The notes under the pieces: model-generated | What the model was told of the DNA's origin: nothing | Databases searched by the model: none | What the model saw: the letters and a program-made list of their open reading frames with translations, nothing else | DNA from: Undibacterium sp. CCC3.4 | GTDB lineage: Bacteria; Pseudomonadota; Gammaproteobacteria; Burkholderiales; Burkholderiaceae_D | Assembly (NCBI RefSeq): GCF_034347425.1 | Contig: NZ_CP133779.1 | Span: 4,278,001 to 4,342,000 of the forward strand | Length of the DNA stretch: 64,000 nt | Direction: 5' to 3' | Made by a program: the position numbers and the translations under genes | Shown here: in pieces, positions 38,385-47,929 of the stretch | Numbering within the stretch: the first letter of the stretch is position 1 | How the letters are laid out: each line of letters opens with the position of its first letter

Positions 38385-39979
38385 TCTACACTCCTGCCCT
38401 TGAGAGCAAACAGACCTTGCGGACGCCGCTGGATGAAGATGATGATGAAAACCAGTATCACAATTTTGGCCATCACGGCTCCAGCCAAAGGTTCGAGAAA
38501 TTTATTCACTTCCCCCAAGCCGAAGGCCGCTAAAACCGTGCCGGCCAATTGACCGACACCACCAAGCACCACCACCATGAAACTGTCGACGATATAATTC
38601 TGCCCAAGATCGGGCCCGACATTACCCAACTGTGACAAGGCAACCCCGCCAAGACCGGCAATCCCGGAACCTAAGCCGAAGGTCAGCATGTCAATCTTGC
38701 CGGTCGCAACGCCGACACAATCAGCCATGCGGCGATTTTGTGTCACGGCTCGTACAAACAAGCCTAGTCGGGTTTTATTCAAAATCAGCCAGACTGCCGC
38801 CACCACGGCGAGCGCAAAGAAAATAATGATGATGCGGTTATACGACAATACCAACGAACCCATCACCGTCACTCCGCCCGACATCCACGAAGGATTGGCA
38901 ACTTCGACATTCTGGGCCCCGAAAATCGAGCGTACAGCTTGCATCAACATCAAGCTGATACCCCAAGTGCAGAGTAAAGTTTCGAGCGGTCGGCCATATA
39001 ACCAACGGATCACGCTACGCTCAAGCAGCATGCCGATACCACCGGAAACCAAGAAAGCCGCCGGCAGCGCCGCCAGCAAATAAGCATCGAGCGCGCCGGG
39101 AAAATAATGACGGAATACCATTTGGCAGACATAGGTGGTGTAAGCACCGATCATCAATAACTCACCATGTGCCATATTGATGATACCCATGAGCCCGAAA
39201 CTCACCGCCAGCCCCAGTGCCGCCAATAGCAAGACACTGCCGAGCGAGACACCATAAAATAAATTACCAATCAACTCAGTCCAGGCGATGTGACGGTCGA
39301 TCGCCTGCAAACTCGCCACCGCGGCGATGCGTATCGCGGCCTCAGGCTCACTGTCGCTGCCATCGGCATTTTTTGTCAGCATTTTTTGTAATTGCGGCCG
39401 CAAACCGGCATTCGTACTGTTGATCAGCGTTTTGACGGCTGCCAGACGCAAGGCAGCATCGTCCGACTGCAAGTTGGCGGCGGCAATCAATAATTGCAGT
39501 TCGGCCCCGACTTGTGGATCTTTCTCTTTGATGTAAGCAGCATTGAGCAGAGGTAGTTGCTCAGGTGTCGCCTGCTTTTGTAAAGCAATCGCCGCCGTCA
39601 GACGCTCTGCTTTATTACTGGAAAATAATTGTATGCCCGAGAGTGCACTCTGCAAGGCCCCGCGCAAACGATTATTGAGAGGAATGACATCCGCACCGTC
39701 AGGTAGGTTGGCTGTCACGCCGCTACTGAGGTCGGTGGCTTGTTCGCCGACTGCCAGGTACACGGTATCGCCCTTAAAGTACAGTTCCTCTTGATTCAGT
39801 GCCCGCAGCGTGGCGGCGGCCTCAGCGCTACCGAGTGCGGCAATGCTGTTGACAGCCGCAATACGTGCATCCGGGTCATCGCCGGCCAGTGCTTTACACA
39901 ATGCCACATCGAGCTTCGCCTGGGCCTGATAACTGAGCAGCAGGATGCCACAACAGAGCAGTATTTTTCGCAATATCAT
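38381..39979 (-). CDS. urtB: Urea ABC transporter permease UrtB
   Basis: ATG 39979 gives 532 residues, starting with a signal sequence MILRKILLCCGILLLSYQAQA. This is the long form. A periplasmic region of about 230 residues, with HEAT-like alpha repeats (DPDARIAAVNSIAALGSAEAAATLRAL, EAAIRIAAVASLQAID), precedes the LivH-type membrane domain. In the latter, GVSLGSVLLLAALGLAVSFGLMGIINMAHGELLMIGAYTTYV is diagnostic. The upstream in-frame codons to 40108 lack family character. It is second in the operon after urtA. Confidence 0.95.
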   Translation of the reverse strand: MILRKILLCCGILLLSYQAQAKLDVALCKALAGDDPDARIAAVNSIAALGSAEAAATLRALNQEELYFKGDTVYLAVGEQATDLSSGVTANLPDGADVIPLNNRLRGALQSALSGIQLFSSNKAERLTAAIALQKQATPEQLPLLNAAYIKEKDPQVGAELQLLIAAANLQSDDAALRLAAVKTLINSTNAGLRPQLQKMLTKNADGSDSEPEAAIRIAAVASLQAIDRHIAWTELIGNLFYGVSLGSVLLLAALGLAVSFGLMGIINMAHGELLMIGAYTTYVCQMVFRHYFPGALDAYLLAALPAAFLVSGGIGMLLERSVIRWLYGRPLETLLCTWGISLMLMQAVRSIFGAQNVEVANPSWMSGGVTVMGSLVLSYNRIIIIFFALAVVAAVWLILNKTRLGLFVRAVTQNRRMADCVGVATGKIDMLTFGLGSGIAGLGGVALSQLGNVGPDLGQNYIVDSFMVVVLGGVGQLAGTVLAAFGLGEVNKFLEPLAGAVMAKIVILVFIIIFIQRRPQGLFALKGRSVE

Positions 39980-40110
39980 CAAAGTACAGACCTCGTTTGG
40001 GTAGCAGTAAGCTCGGCCAGCATTGCCCCTGCCGCCGCCAGCGGCGACAGGGCAATGCGAAGATGGATCAGATTCACTGCGCGCGGCTACGCACAGCTTG
40101 AGCGGCAAAA

Positions 40111-41352
40111 TCAGAGTTTCTGTTTGCCTTCGTTACCAACAATGAAAGGACTCCACGGCTGCGCGCGGATCGCTTCCTTGGTTTTGTAAACCACACTGAA
40201 CTGGCCATCCGCCTTGATTTCACCGATCATCACCGGCTTGTGCAAATGGTGATTGGTCTTATCCATCACCAACTCAAAGCCAGATGGCGCTTTGAAAGTT
40301 TGCCCACCCATCGCGGCGATGACTTTATCGGTATCGGTCGATTTGGCTTTTTCTACCGCCTGCTTCCACATATAGATACCGACGTAGGTGGCTTCCATAG
40401 GATCGTTGGTCACGACGGTAGCGGCGTTAGGTAATTTTTGCGCGACCGCGTAGTCTTTCCATTTTTTGATGAAAGCGGTATTGACCGGATTTTTAACCGA
40501 TTCAAAATAATTCCACGCTGCCAGATGACCGACCAAAGGTTTGGTATCGACACCGCGCAATTCTTCCTCACCGACCGAGAATGCGACGACCGGCACATCG
40601 GTCGCTTTCAGACCGGCATTGCCAAGCTCTTTATAGAACGGCACATTGGAGTCACCGTTAATGGTCGAGATCACCGCAGTTTTGCCACCGGCAGCGAATT
40701 TTTTGATATTGGCCACGATGGTTTGGTAATCGGAATGACCGAACGGTGTGTAGACTTCATCGATATCGCTGTCTTTCACACCTTTACTGTGCAAGAACGC
40801 GCGCAGTATCTTGTTGGTCGTGCGCGGATAAACATAATCGGTGCCGAGCAAGACAAAACGCTTGGCCGCGCCGCCTTCTTTCGACATCAAATATTCCGTA
40901 GCAGGAATCGCTTGCTGATTCGGTGCGGCACCAGTGTAAAACACATTTTTTTCCAGCTCTTCGCCTTCATACTGCACTGGATAAAACAATAAACTGTTCA
41001 ATTCTTTAAATACCGGCAGCACCGACTTGCGCGACACCGAAGTCCAGCAACCGAACACGACCGAAACTTTATCTTGGCCCACCAATTGGCGTGCCTTCTC
41101 TGCAAACAGCGGCCAGTTCGAGGCCGGATCGACCACCACCGGTTCGAGTTGTTTGCCAAGTACACCGCCCTTGGCATTGATCTCGGCGATCGTCATCAAA
41201 GCAACATCTTTCAACGATGTTTCCGAAATCGCCATCGTCCCCGACAGCGAATGCAAAATACCAACCTTAATCGTGTCGGCGGCGAGTGCCTGCGACATCC
41301 AACTTGTGGCGACGGCTAAGGTCAAGGCTTTCAAAACGATACGACGTGTCAT
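40111..41352 (-). CDS. urtA: Urea ABC transporter substrate-binding protein UrtA
   Basis: ATG 41352 is preceded by TCTGGAG at good spacing and gives 413 residues with a signal peptide (MTRRIVLKALTLAVATSWMSQALAAD). UrtA-specific parts are KVGILHSLSGTMAISETSLKDVALMTIAEINAKGGVLGK, VVFGCWTSVSRKSVLPVFKELNSLLFYPVQYEGEE, and TGAAPNQQAIPATEYLM, which together form the urea site. It is the first gene of the operon. A sigma-54 promoter match lies 56-70 bp upstream, which fits nitrogen-limitation control. A gap of 130 bp follows it before urtB. Confidence 0.96.
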   Translation of the reverse strand: MTRRIVLKALTLAVATSWMSQALAADTIKVGILHSLSGTMAISETSLKDVALMTIAEINAKGGVLGKQLEPVVVDPASNWPLFAEKARQLVGQDKVSVVFGCWTSVSRKSVLPVFKELNSLLFYPVQYEGEELEKNVFYTGAAPNQQAIPATEYLMSKEGGAAKRFVLLGTDYVYPRTTNKILRAFLHSKGVKDSDIDEVYTPFGHSDYQTIVANIKKFAAGGKTAVISTINGDSNVPFYKELGNAGLKATDVPVVAFSVGEEELRGVDTKPLVGHLAAWNYFESVKNPVNTAFIKKWKDYAVAQKLPNAATVVTNDPMEATYVGIYMWKQAVEKAKSTDTDKVIAAMGGQTFKAPSGFELVMDKTNHHLHKPVMIGEIKADGQFSVVYKTKEAIRAQPWSPFIVGNEGKQKL

Positions 41353-41407
41353 GTTTGCTCCAGAGAGTGATTGAATGAAAGGTAAATCCGCTTCCACCTC
41401 AGAGATA

Positions 41408-41422
41408 GCAGTTTGCGTGCCA
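41408..41422 (-). promoter_or_regulatory. Sigma-54 (RpoN) promoter of the urt operon
   Basis: On the minus strand TGGCACGCAAACTGC matches the consensus TGGCACGNNNNTTGC at 10 of 11 fixed positions, with GG and GC at exact spacing. The GC ends 55 bp before the urtA start, leaving a leader of about 44 nt. An NtrC-type enhancer was not clearly seen upstream. Confidence 0.82.
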
Positions 41423-41586
41423 GCAATGCTCGCAGCAAAAACCAGAGCAGAGATCACTTATTGAACCAAAACAGGGAGAAACCAGCTCGTCATCTCGCCA
41501 CCGCTACGGAACGGGATTTTTCGGTGCGAAGCTGAGTGAAAAACGTGCACGCTCAGCCAAACAAGCACCTCAGCCCCTGACACTGC

Positions 41587-43149
41587 TTAAGGCATGCGCG
41601 GATAACCGGTGATATCGGCAATCTCCTGATACAAAGGCTGCAAGCGTGCATACATCTTCTGATACACGCGCCGATACAGTGCATCGTAGATGGCGACATG
41701 TGCGGCAATCGGCTCAAAGCGTTGACCTACCCGCGTCATAGCCGTCATCGCGCTGTCGAAATCGGCATGCAAGCCCAAACCGACGGCAGCATCGATCGCC
41801 GCCCCCAGCGCCGAGGTTTCATAGATATGTGGACGCGTGGTTGGCAAGCCGAAAATATCGGCGGTCAACTGCATGGCCGCATCGCTTTGCGAACCACCAC
41901 CGGACACGCGCAATTCCGTGATCGCCACACCGCTGCGCTGTTCAATACGCTCCTTCCCTTCGCGCAACGCATACGCCAAGCCTTCGAGTATGGCCCGATA
42001 CATATGCGCACGCGTATGCACATCACCGAAGCCGATGATCGCTCCCTTGGCCTCGACACCGGGCATCTTGATACCCGGCGTCCAGTACGGCTGCAACATC
42101 AGACCCATGGAACCGGGTGGTACGGCATTGACCAAGTCATCAAACAATTCTTCCGCCACCCCACCGCGCAGCGCTGCCTGTGACTGCTCAGGGTGACCGA
42201 ATTGCTCCTTGAACCAATTGACCATCCAATAACCACGAAAAATCTGCACCTCCGTGCTGTATTGCCCAGGAATGGCGGCCGGATACGGCGGAATGTAAGG
42301 CGTCACTTCCAGATAGCGCGCACTGGTCGTATTAATGGTGGCCGTGGTACCGTAGCTGAGACAGCCGATATGCGGCAAGCGACAGCCCGCCCCGATCACC
42401 TCGCAAGCCTTATCAGCCGCCGCCGCCACCAAGGGCGTACCGAGCGGGATACCCGTGGCTGCTGCGGCCGCGGCCGTGATCTGCCCGATCAGCGTCCCTG
42501 GTGCCGCCAAATCAGGCAAGCTGGCGCGTCGCACCGCCAGCGCCTGCCATTTCCAGTCAAACTTGCCGGCCCATTTCAAGCGCTTATAATCAAATGGCAG
42601 ATAACCGACTTGCGAACCGATGGAGTCGATGAATTTTCCGCCCAAACGATAATTGAGATAACCGGACAGCATCAGATAATGCGCCGTCTTTTCCCAAATC
42701 TCCGGCTGCTGCGCCTTGATCCAGTTGGCCTCGGCCTCGCCACGAAAATAATTGATGGTTGAACTCACACCGGCCAATTTAAACAGGCCGCGCCACAGCA
42801 CATGCAAGGGCGGCACATCATCGGTGCGACGTTGATCGAGCCAGGTAATGGCTGGGCGCAGCGGCTGACCGGCGGCATCGAGATTAATCACCGTACCGCG
42901 CTGCGTCGTCACCGCGACTCCGCGCACCGCCGCCGGCAGCGCACCGCTCTCGGCCCAGAGTAATTGACAAGCACGGCACACCGCCTGCCAATATTCTTCC
43001 ACATCGTGCTCGGCCCAGCCCGGCTCGGTAGAAAAATAGGCGGTCAACGCCACCTGCGCTTTGGCAACGATATGCCCGTTCAAATCAAATAAAATCGCGC
43101 GCACACTTTGCGTACCATTATCGATTGCCAGAATAGTCGCTTGCGTCAT
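41587..43149 (-). CDS. FGGY-family carbohydrate kinase
   Basis: This 520-residue kinase of the glycerol/xylulose kinase superfamily phosphorylates a polyol or sugar. The N-terminal ATPase motif is ILAIDNGTQSVRAILFDLNG, the substrate-region motif is TWLDQRRTDDVPPL, and the C-terminal phosphate motif is LRVSGGGSQSDAAMQLTADIFGLP. SYGTTATINTTSARYLEVTPYIPPYPAA is typical of a less-studied FGGY subgroup found with GlpD-like dehydrogenases. It is the last gene of a three-gene operon, so the likely substrate is a glycerol-like or ether-glycerol compound. The 28-bp gap to the upstream gene supports co-transcription. Confidence 0.88.
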   Translation of the reverse strand: MTQATILAIDNGTQSVRAILFDLNGHIVAKAQVALTAYFSTEPGWAEHDVEEYWQAVCRACQLLWAESGALPAAVRGVAVTTQRGTVINLDAAGQPLRPAITWLDQRRTDDVPPLHVLWRGLFKLAGVSSTINYFRGEAEANWIKAQQPEIWEKTAHYLMLSGYLNYRLGGKFIDSIGSQVGYLPFDYKRLKWAGKFDWKWQALAVRRASLPDLAAPGTLIGQITAAAAAATGIPLGTPLVAAAADKACEVIGAGCRLPHIGCLSYGTTATINTTSARYLEVTPYIPPYPAAIPGQYSTEVQIFRGYWMVNWFKEQFGHPEQSQAALRGGVAEELFDDLVNAVPPGSMGLMLQPYWTPGIKMPGVEAKGAIIGFGDVHTRAHMYRAILEGLAYALREGKERIEQRSGVAITELRVSGGGSQSDAAMQLTADIFGLPTTRPHIYETSALGAAIDAAVGLGLHADFDSAMTAMTRVGQRFEPIAAHVAIYDALYRRVYQKMYARLQPLYQEIADITGYPRMP

Positions 43150-43177
43150 AAGGAGAGCTCCACTGGTGTTGGCATGA

Positions 43178-44758
43178 TCATTCCGTCGCAGGCAAAGCGT
43201 GACAAGTCTGCCACAACAGCAAATAAGCCGCTACTTCCTGCTCCCAACGAGCATCATCCCACCCCAGTTCCGGCTGACAGATGGCGCGAATACGCGGTAA
43301 TTGCGCCACACCGCCGCCGCGCAGTAACAAACCGATACGGGTACGCCGCAACAGCAAATCCTCCAGATGGCACACGGCTTCACAGCGCGCCGCCCAACGT
43401 AACTCTACCCACAGCGTCAAGGTTCCGGCGATCAGTTCCAGCTCACCAGTCTGTGCCGCCGCCAACACTTGCGCTGCCAAAGCGCCGTAGTGACCGGCCA
43501 AACGCGCCGTCTGCGAGGCTGGCAAACCCGGCGGAGCGAAGCATTCAGCACTCACGTCAAACAAAGCCGTATTGCGCCAATCGGGCCGCCAAGCCGGCAA
43601 CAAGGGGGCTAACTGGCGCAAGGCGTCGAGTGCAATCAAGCGAAACGTGGTCAGCTTGCCGCCGGCAACCGTCAACAAACCGCGCTCCAAGCAAATCGCA
43701 TGATCACGCGTTTCTTTGGAGGGATCGGCCTTGCCACTGCCGACCACCGGTCTTACTCCGGCATAACTGGCGATGATATCGGCGCGTGTCAGGGCCAGTG
43801 CCGGAAACTGAAATGTCAGCGCCACCATCAAATACGCCAGCTCGGCCGCAGTGATGGCCGCCTCCTGCTGCAAATCATCGGTATGATCGACATCGGTCGT
43901 TCCAACCAAGGTCGCGCCTTCCCAAGGGTAAATAAAAACCGGCCGACCATCGATAGGATGCATCAGGCTGACAGCCTGCGCTACCGGCAAGCGCCAACTC
44001 GGCAGAATCACATGACTACCACGCAGCGGCCGCAAACGCGCTGCTGCACCTTGCTGCGCGCGCAAACGGTCGGCCCAGGCACCGGTGGCATTGATCACCG
44101 TCTTGGCTTGCAGTGTCAGCAGCGTACCAGTTTGCGCATCGCGCGCGACCACACCATGGGCACGCTCAGCGGTATACATAATCGACTCGACCGCGACATA
44201 ATTGAGCGCCGTCGCACCGTAAGCCTGCGCCTGCTGCAACACCCGCAATACCAAGCGAGCATCATCAGTTTTCGCATCGCTGTAACACAAACCGCCCTTA
44301 AGACCAGCACGCAAAATATGCGGTGCCAAGCCTAAAAACTCATCGGCGCGAAAATAATGCCGCGCGCGCTGACCGGCCATAGCATCATAAATCGCCAAAC
44401 CAAGGGAAAACAACCAACGCCCCGGACGACGACCACGGTAATCGGCAAAGGCAAAACTCTGCGGCTCGACCAAACCGCAAGCACCACTCATCAAAGCTTG
44501 CCGTTCGCGCACCGAATCGCGCGTGAGAAAAAATCTTCCCTGCTGGATATAACGCAAACCACCATGTACCAGCTTGGATGAGCGACTCGAGGTACCCCAG
44601 GCGAAATCACGCTGCTCTAGCAGTAACACTTTCAAACCACGGCGCGCCGCCTCCAGCGTGATGCCGGCCCCGGTTATGCCACCGCCAATAACGATCACAT
44701 CCCAGTCGGCGACAGGGTCCAGCGCGGCCTGCACATGGGCCGAACGCGGCGCGCTCAT
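43178..44758 (-). CDS. Glycerol-3-phosphate dehydrogenase/oxidase (GlpD-like)
   Basis: This 526-residue FAD flavoprotein has the dinucleotide motif VIVIGGGITGAGITLEAARRGLKVLLLEQ at residues 20-50. The GlpD signature FAWGTSSRSSKLVHGGLRYIQQGRF follows it directly. The mid-domain has GTTDVDHTDDLQQEAA and the substrate-side GVRPVVG, and the C-terminal domain includes TVAGGKLTTFR. It converts glycerol 3-phosphate (or a related alkyl compound) to the dihydroxyacetone form and passes electrons to quinone. The ATG overlaps the stop of the upstream FAD-oxidase gene by 4 bp. Whether it replaces a separate GlpD elsewhere is unknown. Confidence 0.9.
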   Translation of the reverse strand: MSAPRSAHVQAALDPVADWDVIVIGGGITGAGITLEAARRGLKVLLLEQRDFAWGTSSRSSKLVHGGLRYIQQGRFFLTRDSVRERQALMSGACGLVEPQSFAFADYRGRRPGRWLFSLGLAIYDAMAGQRARHYFRADEFLGLAPHILRAGLKGGLCYSDAKTDDARLVLRVLQQAQAYGATALNYVAVESIMYTAERAHGVVARDAQTGTLLTLQAKTVINATGAWADRLRAQQGAAARLRPLRGSHVILPSWRLPVAQAVSLMHPIDGRPVFIYPWEGATLVGTTDVDHTDDLQQEAAITAAELAYLMVALTFQFPALALTRADIIASYAGVRPVVGSGKADPSKETRDHAICLERGLLTVAGGKLTTFRLIALDALRQLAPLLPAWRPDWRNTALFDVSAECFAPPGLPASQTARLAGHYGALAAQVLAAAQTGELELIAGTLTLWVELRWAARCEAVCHLEDLLLRRTRIGLLLRGGGVAQLPRIRAICQPELGWDDARWEQEVAAYLLLWQTCHALPATE

Positions 44759-46359
44759 GTCAGCCGCTCCGGCAAAGTTTTGTGCGGGTTCATCATTCCC
44801 TCAGGATCAAAATGTCGGTACACCGCCGCCATCGTCGCCAGACCAAGCGCGCCTTTCTCTGCTTGCAAATACGGCGCATGGTCTTGGCCGACACCATGTT
44901 GATGACTGATGGTACCGCCGTGCGCAACGATCGCCATGGCCGTCGCCGCTTTCAGGCGCTGCCAACGTGCCAGATCGCGCTCATAATCGCCACTGAGGCG
45001 AAACACAAAAGTGCTATAAACACTCGCGCCCTGCGCATACATGTGTGACAAATGGGTATACCCATGCACGCGCTCGCCGTCTTGTGCAAAGGCCTGCTGC
45101 GCCGCGCTTTCGAGTGCCGTCATCATATTTTTTACCTGCGGCCAGTTGCACGCGGTCTCCACCGTATCGATGGCATACCCCTGCTGCCACAGGCTGTTAC
45201 GCAGATAAACGTTCTTGAAGCGACCATGCCGCCATTTCTCGCCGATGGCCCGACCAACGGCAATACCGCCGTGTGCCCGCGCCAGTCGGCGTGCTGGTGC
45301 CAGCGCAGTGCGTACTGCCGCGGCATCACCACTGGCACCGACCAGCAACAAACAGCGCTGCTCGCCACAGCCGCGCCACGCCAAATAACGCTGTAGCAAG
45401 GCGAGCAGCCGGCTCGCTCCAGCCAACTGCAAACTCGTCGCCGTTTCCGCCGCATTTGACAAACGCAGCATCGACAAGCCCGGCACAGCACGGACAATTT
45501 CCATCACGGCGCTTTGCGCCGCATCCCACTGCGGAAAAAAGAAAGCATGAAATTCTTCCGTCGCCGGCTGTGCTCGCACCCGCACCGTCACCTCGGTGAG
45601 GATGCCGATACGTCCTTCCGAGCCAAGCACCAACTCGCGCAAATCGAGGGCCGCGGCCGAGGCGGGAAAACTCGGCAAGCTCAAGGTTCCGCGCGGCGTT
45701 TCAACCCGCCCGCCGGCAAACAGCTGCTCGATGCGCCCATAGCGCAACGATTGCTGACCAGATGAACGTGTCACCACCCAACCGCCCAAGGTCGAATACT
45801 CGAACGATTGCGGAAAATGACCGAGCGTGTAAGCATGCGCGCGCAACTGCGCCTCCAAATCAGGGCCAAATACCCCGGCACCAAACGTCGCCAGCTGCGC
45901 CTGCGTATCCAAATTCAGCAATTGCGACATCCTGCGCATATCAACCGAGATCACAGCACGCGCCGTCAGCGGTACCGTCAGGTGACCGACTACACTGGTG
46001 CCACCGCCATAAGGAATCAAGGCGATGCCATGCGCGCTGGCATGCGCAAGCAAGTTGGCGACCTCGGCACTACTCTCAGGAAAAGCCACCGCATCGGGCA
46101 CGGCATCAATACGCCCATAACGCAGCTTGAGCCAATCCGGCAAGCTCTGTCCCACACTATGCCGTACCCGTAACTCGACGTCACAGTCGTACAGCGGATG
46201 CGGCGCCAGTCGGCTGGCGGCTACGCCGGCACACACCGCTGCCAAGCTGGCATCGGCCACGGTACTGCCGACACCGATCTGGTGACTCAAAAATTCTGCC
46301 GCCGTCGGTGCCAGCACTGATTCAATGGCGTCATCGCCCCATCCATTCCAACGTCGCAT
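44755..46359 (-). CDS. FAD-binding oxidase, alkyldihydroxyacetonephosphate synthase-like
   Basis: ATG 46359 has AAGGGAAG upstream and gives 534 residues. The PCMH-type FAD domain includes RIDAVPDAVAFPESSAEVANLL and the pyrophosphate loop PYGGGTSVVGHL, then FEYSTLGGWVVTRSSGQQSLRYG. The C-terminal cap contains THLSHMYAQGASVYSTFVFR and the catalytic-site HGGTISHQHGVGQDH. The latter resembles the HHH motif of AGPS, the ether-lipid enzyme, and of D-lactate/2-hydroxyacid dehydrogenases. It is first in the operon with GlpD-like and FGGY kinase genes and divergent from an AraC regulator. Ether-glycerol catabolism is an attractive reading, but it is not shown. Confidence 0.85.
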   Translation of the reverse strand: MRRWNGWGDDAIESVLAPTAAEFLSHQIGVGSTVADASLAAVCAGVAASRLAPHPLYDCDVELRVRHSVGQSLPDWLKLRYGRIDAVPDAVAFPESSAEVANLLAHASAHGIALIPYGGGTSVVGHLTVPLTARAVISVDMRRMSQLLNLDTQAQLATFGAGVFGPDLEAQLRAHAYTLGHFPQSFEYSTLGGWVVTRSSGQQSLRYGRIEQLFAGGRVETPRGTLSLPSFPASAAALDLRELVLGSEGRIGILTEVTVRVRAQPATEEFHAFFFPQWDAAQSAVMEIVRAVPGLSMLRLSNAAETATSLQLAGASRLLALLQRYLAWRGCGEQRCLLLVGASGDAAAVRTALAPARRLARAHGGIAVGRAIGEKWRHGRFKNVYLRNSLWQQGYAIDTVETACNWPQVKNMMTALESAAQQAFAQDGERVHGYTHLSHMYAQGASVYSTFVFRLSGDYERDLARWQRLKAATAMAIVAHGGTISHQHGVGQDHAPYLQAEKGALGLATMAAVYRHFDPEGMMNPHKTLPERLT

Positions 46360-46446
46360 CGCGCTTCCCTTGTTATACTCGTGACCAAGCATAGCCAGTC
46401 GCAGTCGCGCCGTCTTGCGTTTTCATGACAAGGAGATTGTCTTAAC

Positions 46447-47469
46447 ATGCCAAATGATGAGCGTCACAACGGCCGCGTCAGCACCGCCTATCTGCAACCG
46501 CTGTTGGAATTACTGCGCGAACGGCACATCGATCCAGCCCAACTATGTGAGTTGGCCGGCTTAACCCAGCACGAACTGGCCGGTGACAGCATCGCCGCCA
46601 CCAGCTATCTGCGCTTGCTCGACGCCGGTGCCGCACGCTGCGACGATGCCGCGTTCGGCTTACACGTCGGCGAGCGGGTCAAACTCGGCACCTACCACGT
46701 CTACGGCATGCTGCTGATGAGCTGCAGCGATCTTGGTCAAGCCTTGCAACAAACCATGCGCTACGAAGGGCTGGCGCATGATCTCGGCCGCTCCCTGCTC
46801 GGTCGCACCGGTGAATTAAGTGAATATCGTTGGGATAGCTGGTATCCCGACGCCAGCCGCCATTTGGCCGAAAGCGTCATGGCTGGCATACGCGTGTTCG
46901 GCGACTGGTTTGCCGGCACCAGCCTGCCGCCGACACCAGTCTATTTCGCCCATCCGGCACCAGCCGATCTGCGCGAACACCAGCGCCTGTTCGGCAGCGC
47001 CGTCGAGTTCGATGCACCTTGGCATGCCGCCCGCTTCCCCAGCGCACTGCTGGCCTGGCCAGTGCCGAATGCGGCGATCAGCCTGCATCCAATTTTGCAG
47101 CAACATGCCGACCAACTGCTACTGAAAAAATACGCACAACAGCACGAACACGAGCAGGTCAGCGCAGTCCGCAACGCGATACGCCGCCATCTCGCCAGCG
47201 ACTGCGCACGCCTGCCGATGATTGCGCTGGAACTCGGTCTGAGTGTGCGTAGCCTGCAACGCAAGCTGTCCGAGAGCGGCCTCAATTTTCAACAAATTCT
47301 CGATCAAACACGCCGCGAACTGGCGCAAACCTATCTACGTCAGCCCGCTCTGAGTTTGGCCGACATCGCCTTCTTACTGGCCTACCAAGATCAAAGCGCG
47401 TTTCAACACGCCTTCAAAGAATGGACCGGCATGACACCGAAAGCCTATCGCGCTCACCAGCCGAACTGA
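46447..47469 (+). CDS. AraC-family transcriptional regulator
   Basis: This 340-residue protein has an N-terminal arabinose-binding/OruR-type domain (AYLQPLLELLRERHIDPAQLCELAGL, GDSIAATSYLRLLDAGA) and a C-terminal AraC double helix-turn-helix. There the recognition parts are LPMIALELGLSVRSLQRKLSESGLNF and LSLADIAFLLAYQDQSAFQHAFKEWTGMTPKAYR. It is divergent from the oxidase-dehydrogenase-kinase operon, with only 87 bp between starts, so it most likely activates that operon in response to its substrate. A strong terminator follows. Confidence 0.92.
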   Translation: MPNDERHNGRVSTAYLQPLLELLRERHIDPAQLCELAGLTQHELAGDSIAATSYLRLLDAGAARCDDAAFGLHVGERVKLGTYHVYGMLLMSCSDLGQALQQTMRYEGLAHDLGRSLLGRTGELSEYRWDSWYPDASRHLAESVMAGIRVFGDWFAGTSLPPTPVYFAHPAPADLREHQRLFGSAVEFDAPWHAARFPSALLAWPVPNAAISLHPILQQHADQLLLKKYAQQHEHEQVSAVRNAIRRHLASDCARLPMIALELGLSVRSLQRKLSESGLNFQQILDQTRRELAQTYLRQPALSLADIAFLLAYQDQSAFQHAFKEWTGMTPKAYRAHQPN

Positions 47470-47499
47470 AACGATAGCAGCCTGTTGAGCGCACACAAA

Positions 47500-47531
47500 A
47501 AAACGGCAGCCTATCAACAGGCTGCCGTTTT
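47500..47531. terminator. Rho-independent terminator after araC-family gene
   Basis: AAAACGGCAGCCT (47500-47512) and AGGCTGCCGTTTT (47519-47531) form a perfect 13-bp stem with a 6-nt loop. Confidence 0.9.
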
Positions 47532-47929
47532 ATGATTTGATCGGTGGCTGGTCACCATAGGAAAACCAGGCCCACCTCGCTACCGTCATACATATCGTTT
47601 GTATGTACAGCAACTGAGAATCACTATATCAGTTTTTTATGACGCGTCCATGACGCCGATCAAAATTCGACCAACTTGCGCCAAGACTACATCCATTCAA
47701 TCTGCGCTTCTGACAAACCCAAATGGACATTTTATGATTGCTCATCAAATCGAAAAATGTTTTGATCATGTTGTTGAATAGACGACTGTAACAGGAAGTT
47801 AGCCAAACGAAGCAAACAAAAAAAACCATGTCGTCACTTCTTGTTCAACAAAGCAGGAAAGCACGATCCCACCCGACTGTGCCGACTATTCGTTCATCAA
47901 TTTCTGACAGCATGACAAGGATAAGCACC
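47532..47929. other. AT-rich intergenic region at left edge of effector island
   Basis: No gene is convincing here. A 14-base match (TCAAAATTCGACCA, 47660-47673) to the box found at the other two effector loci is in the same orientation as the downstream gene. Confidence 0.5.
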
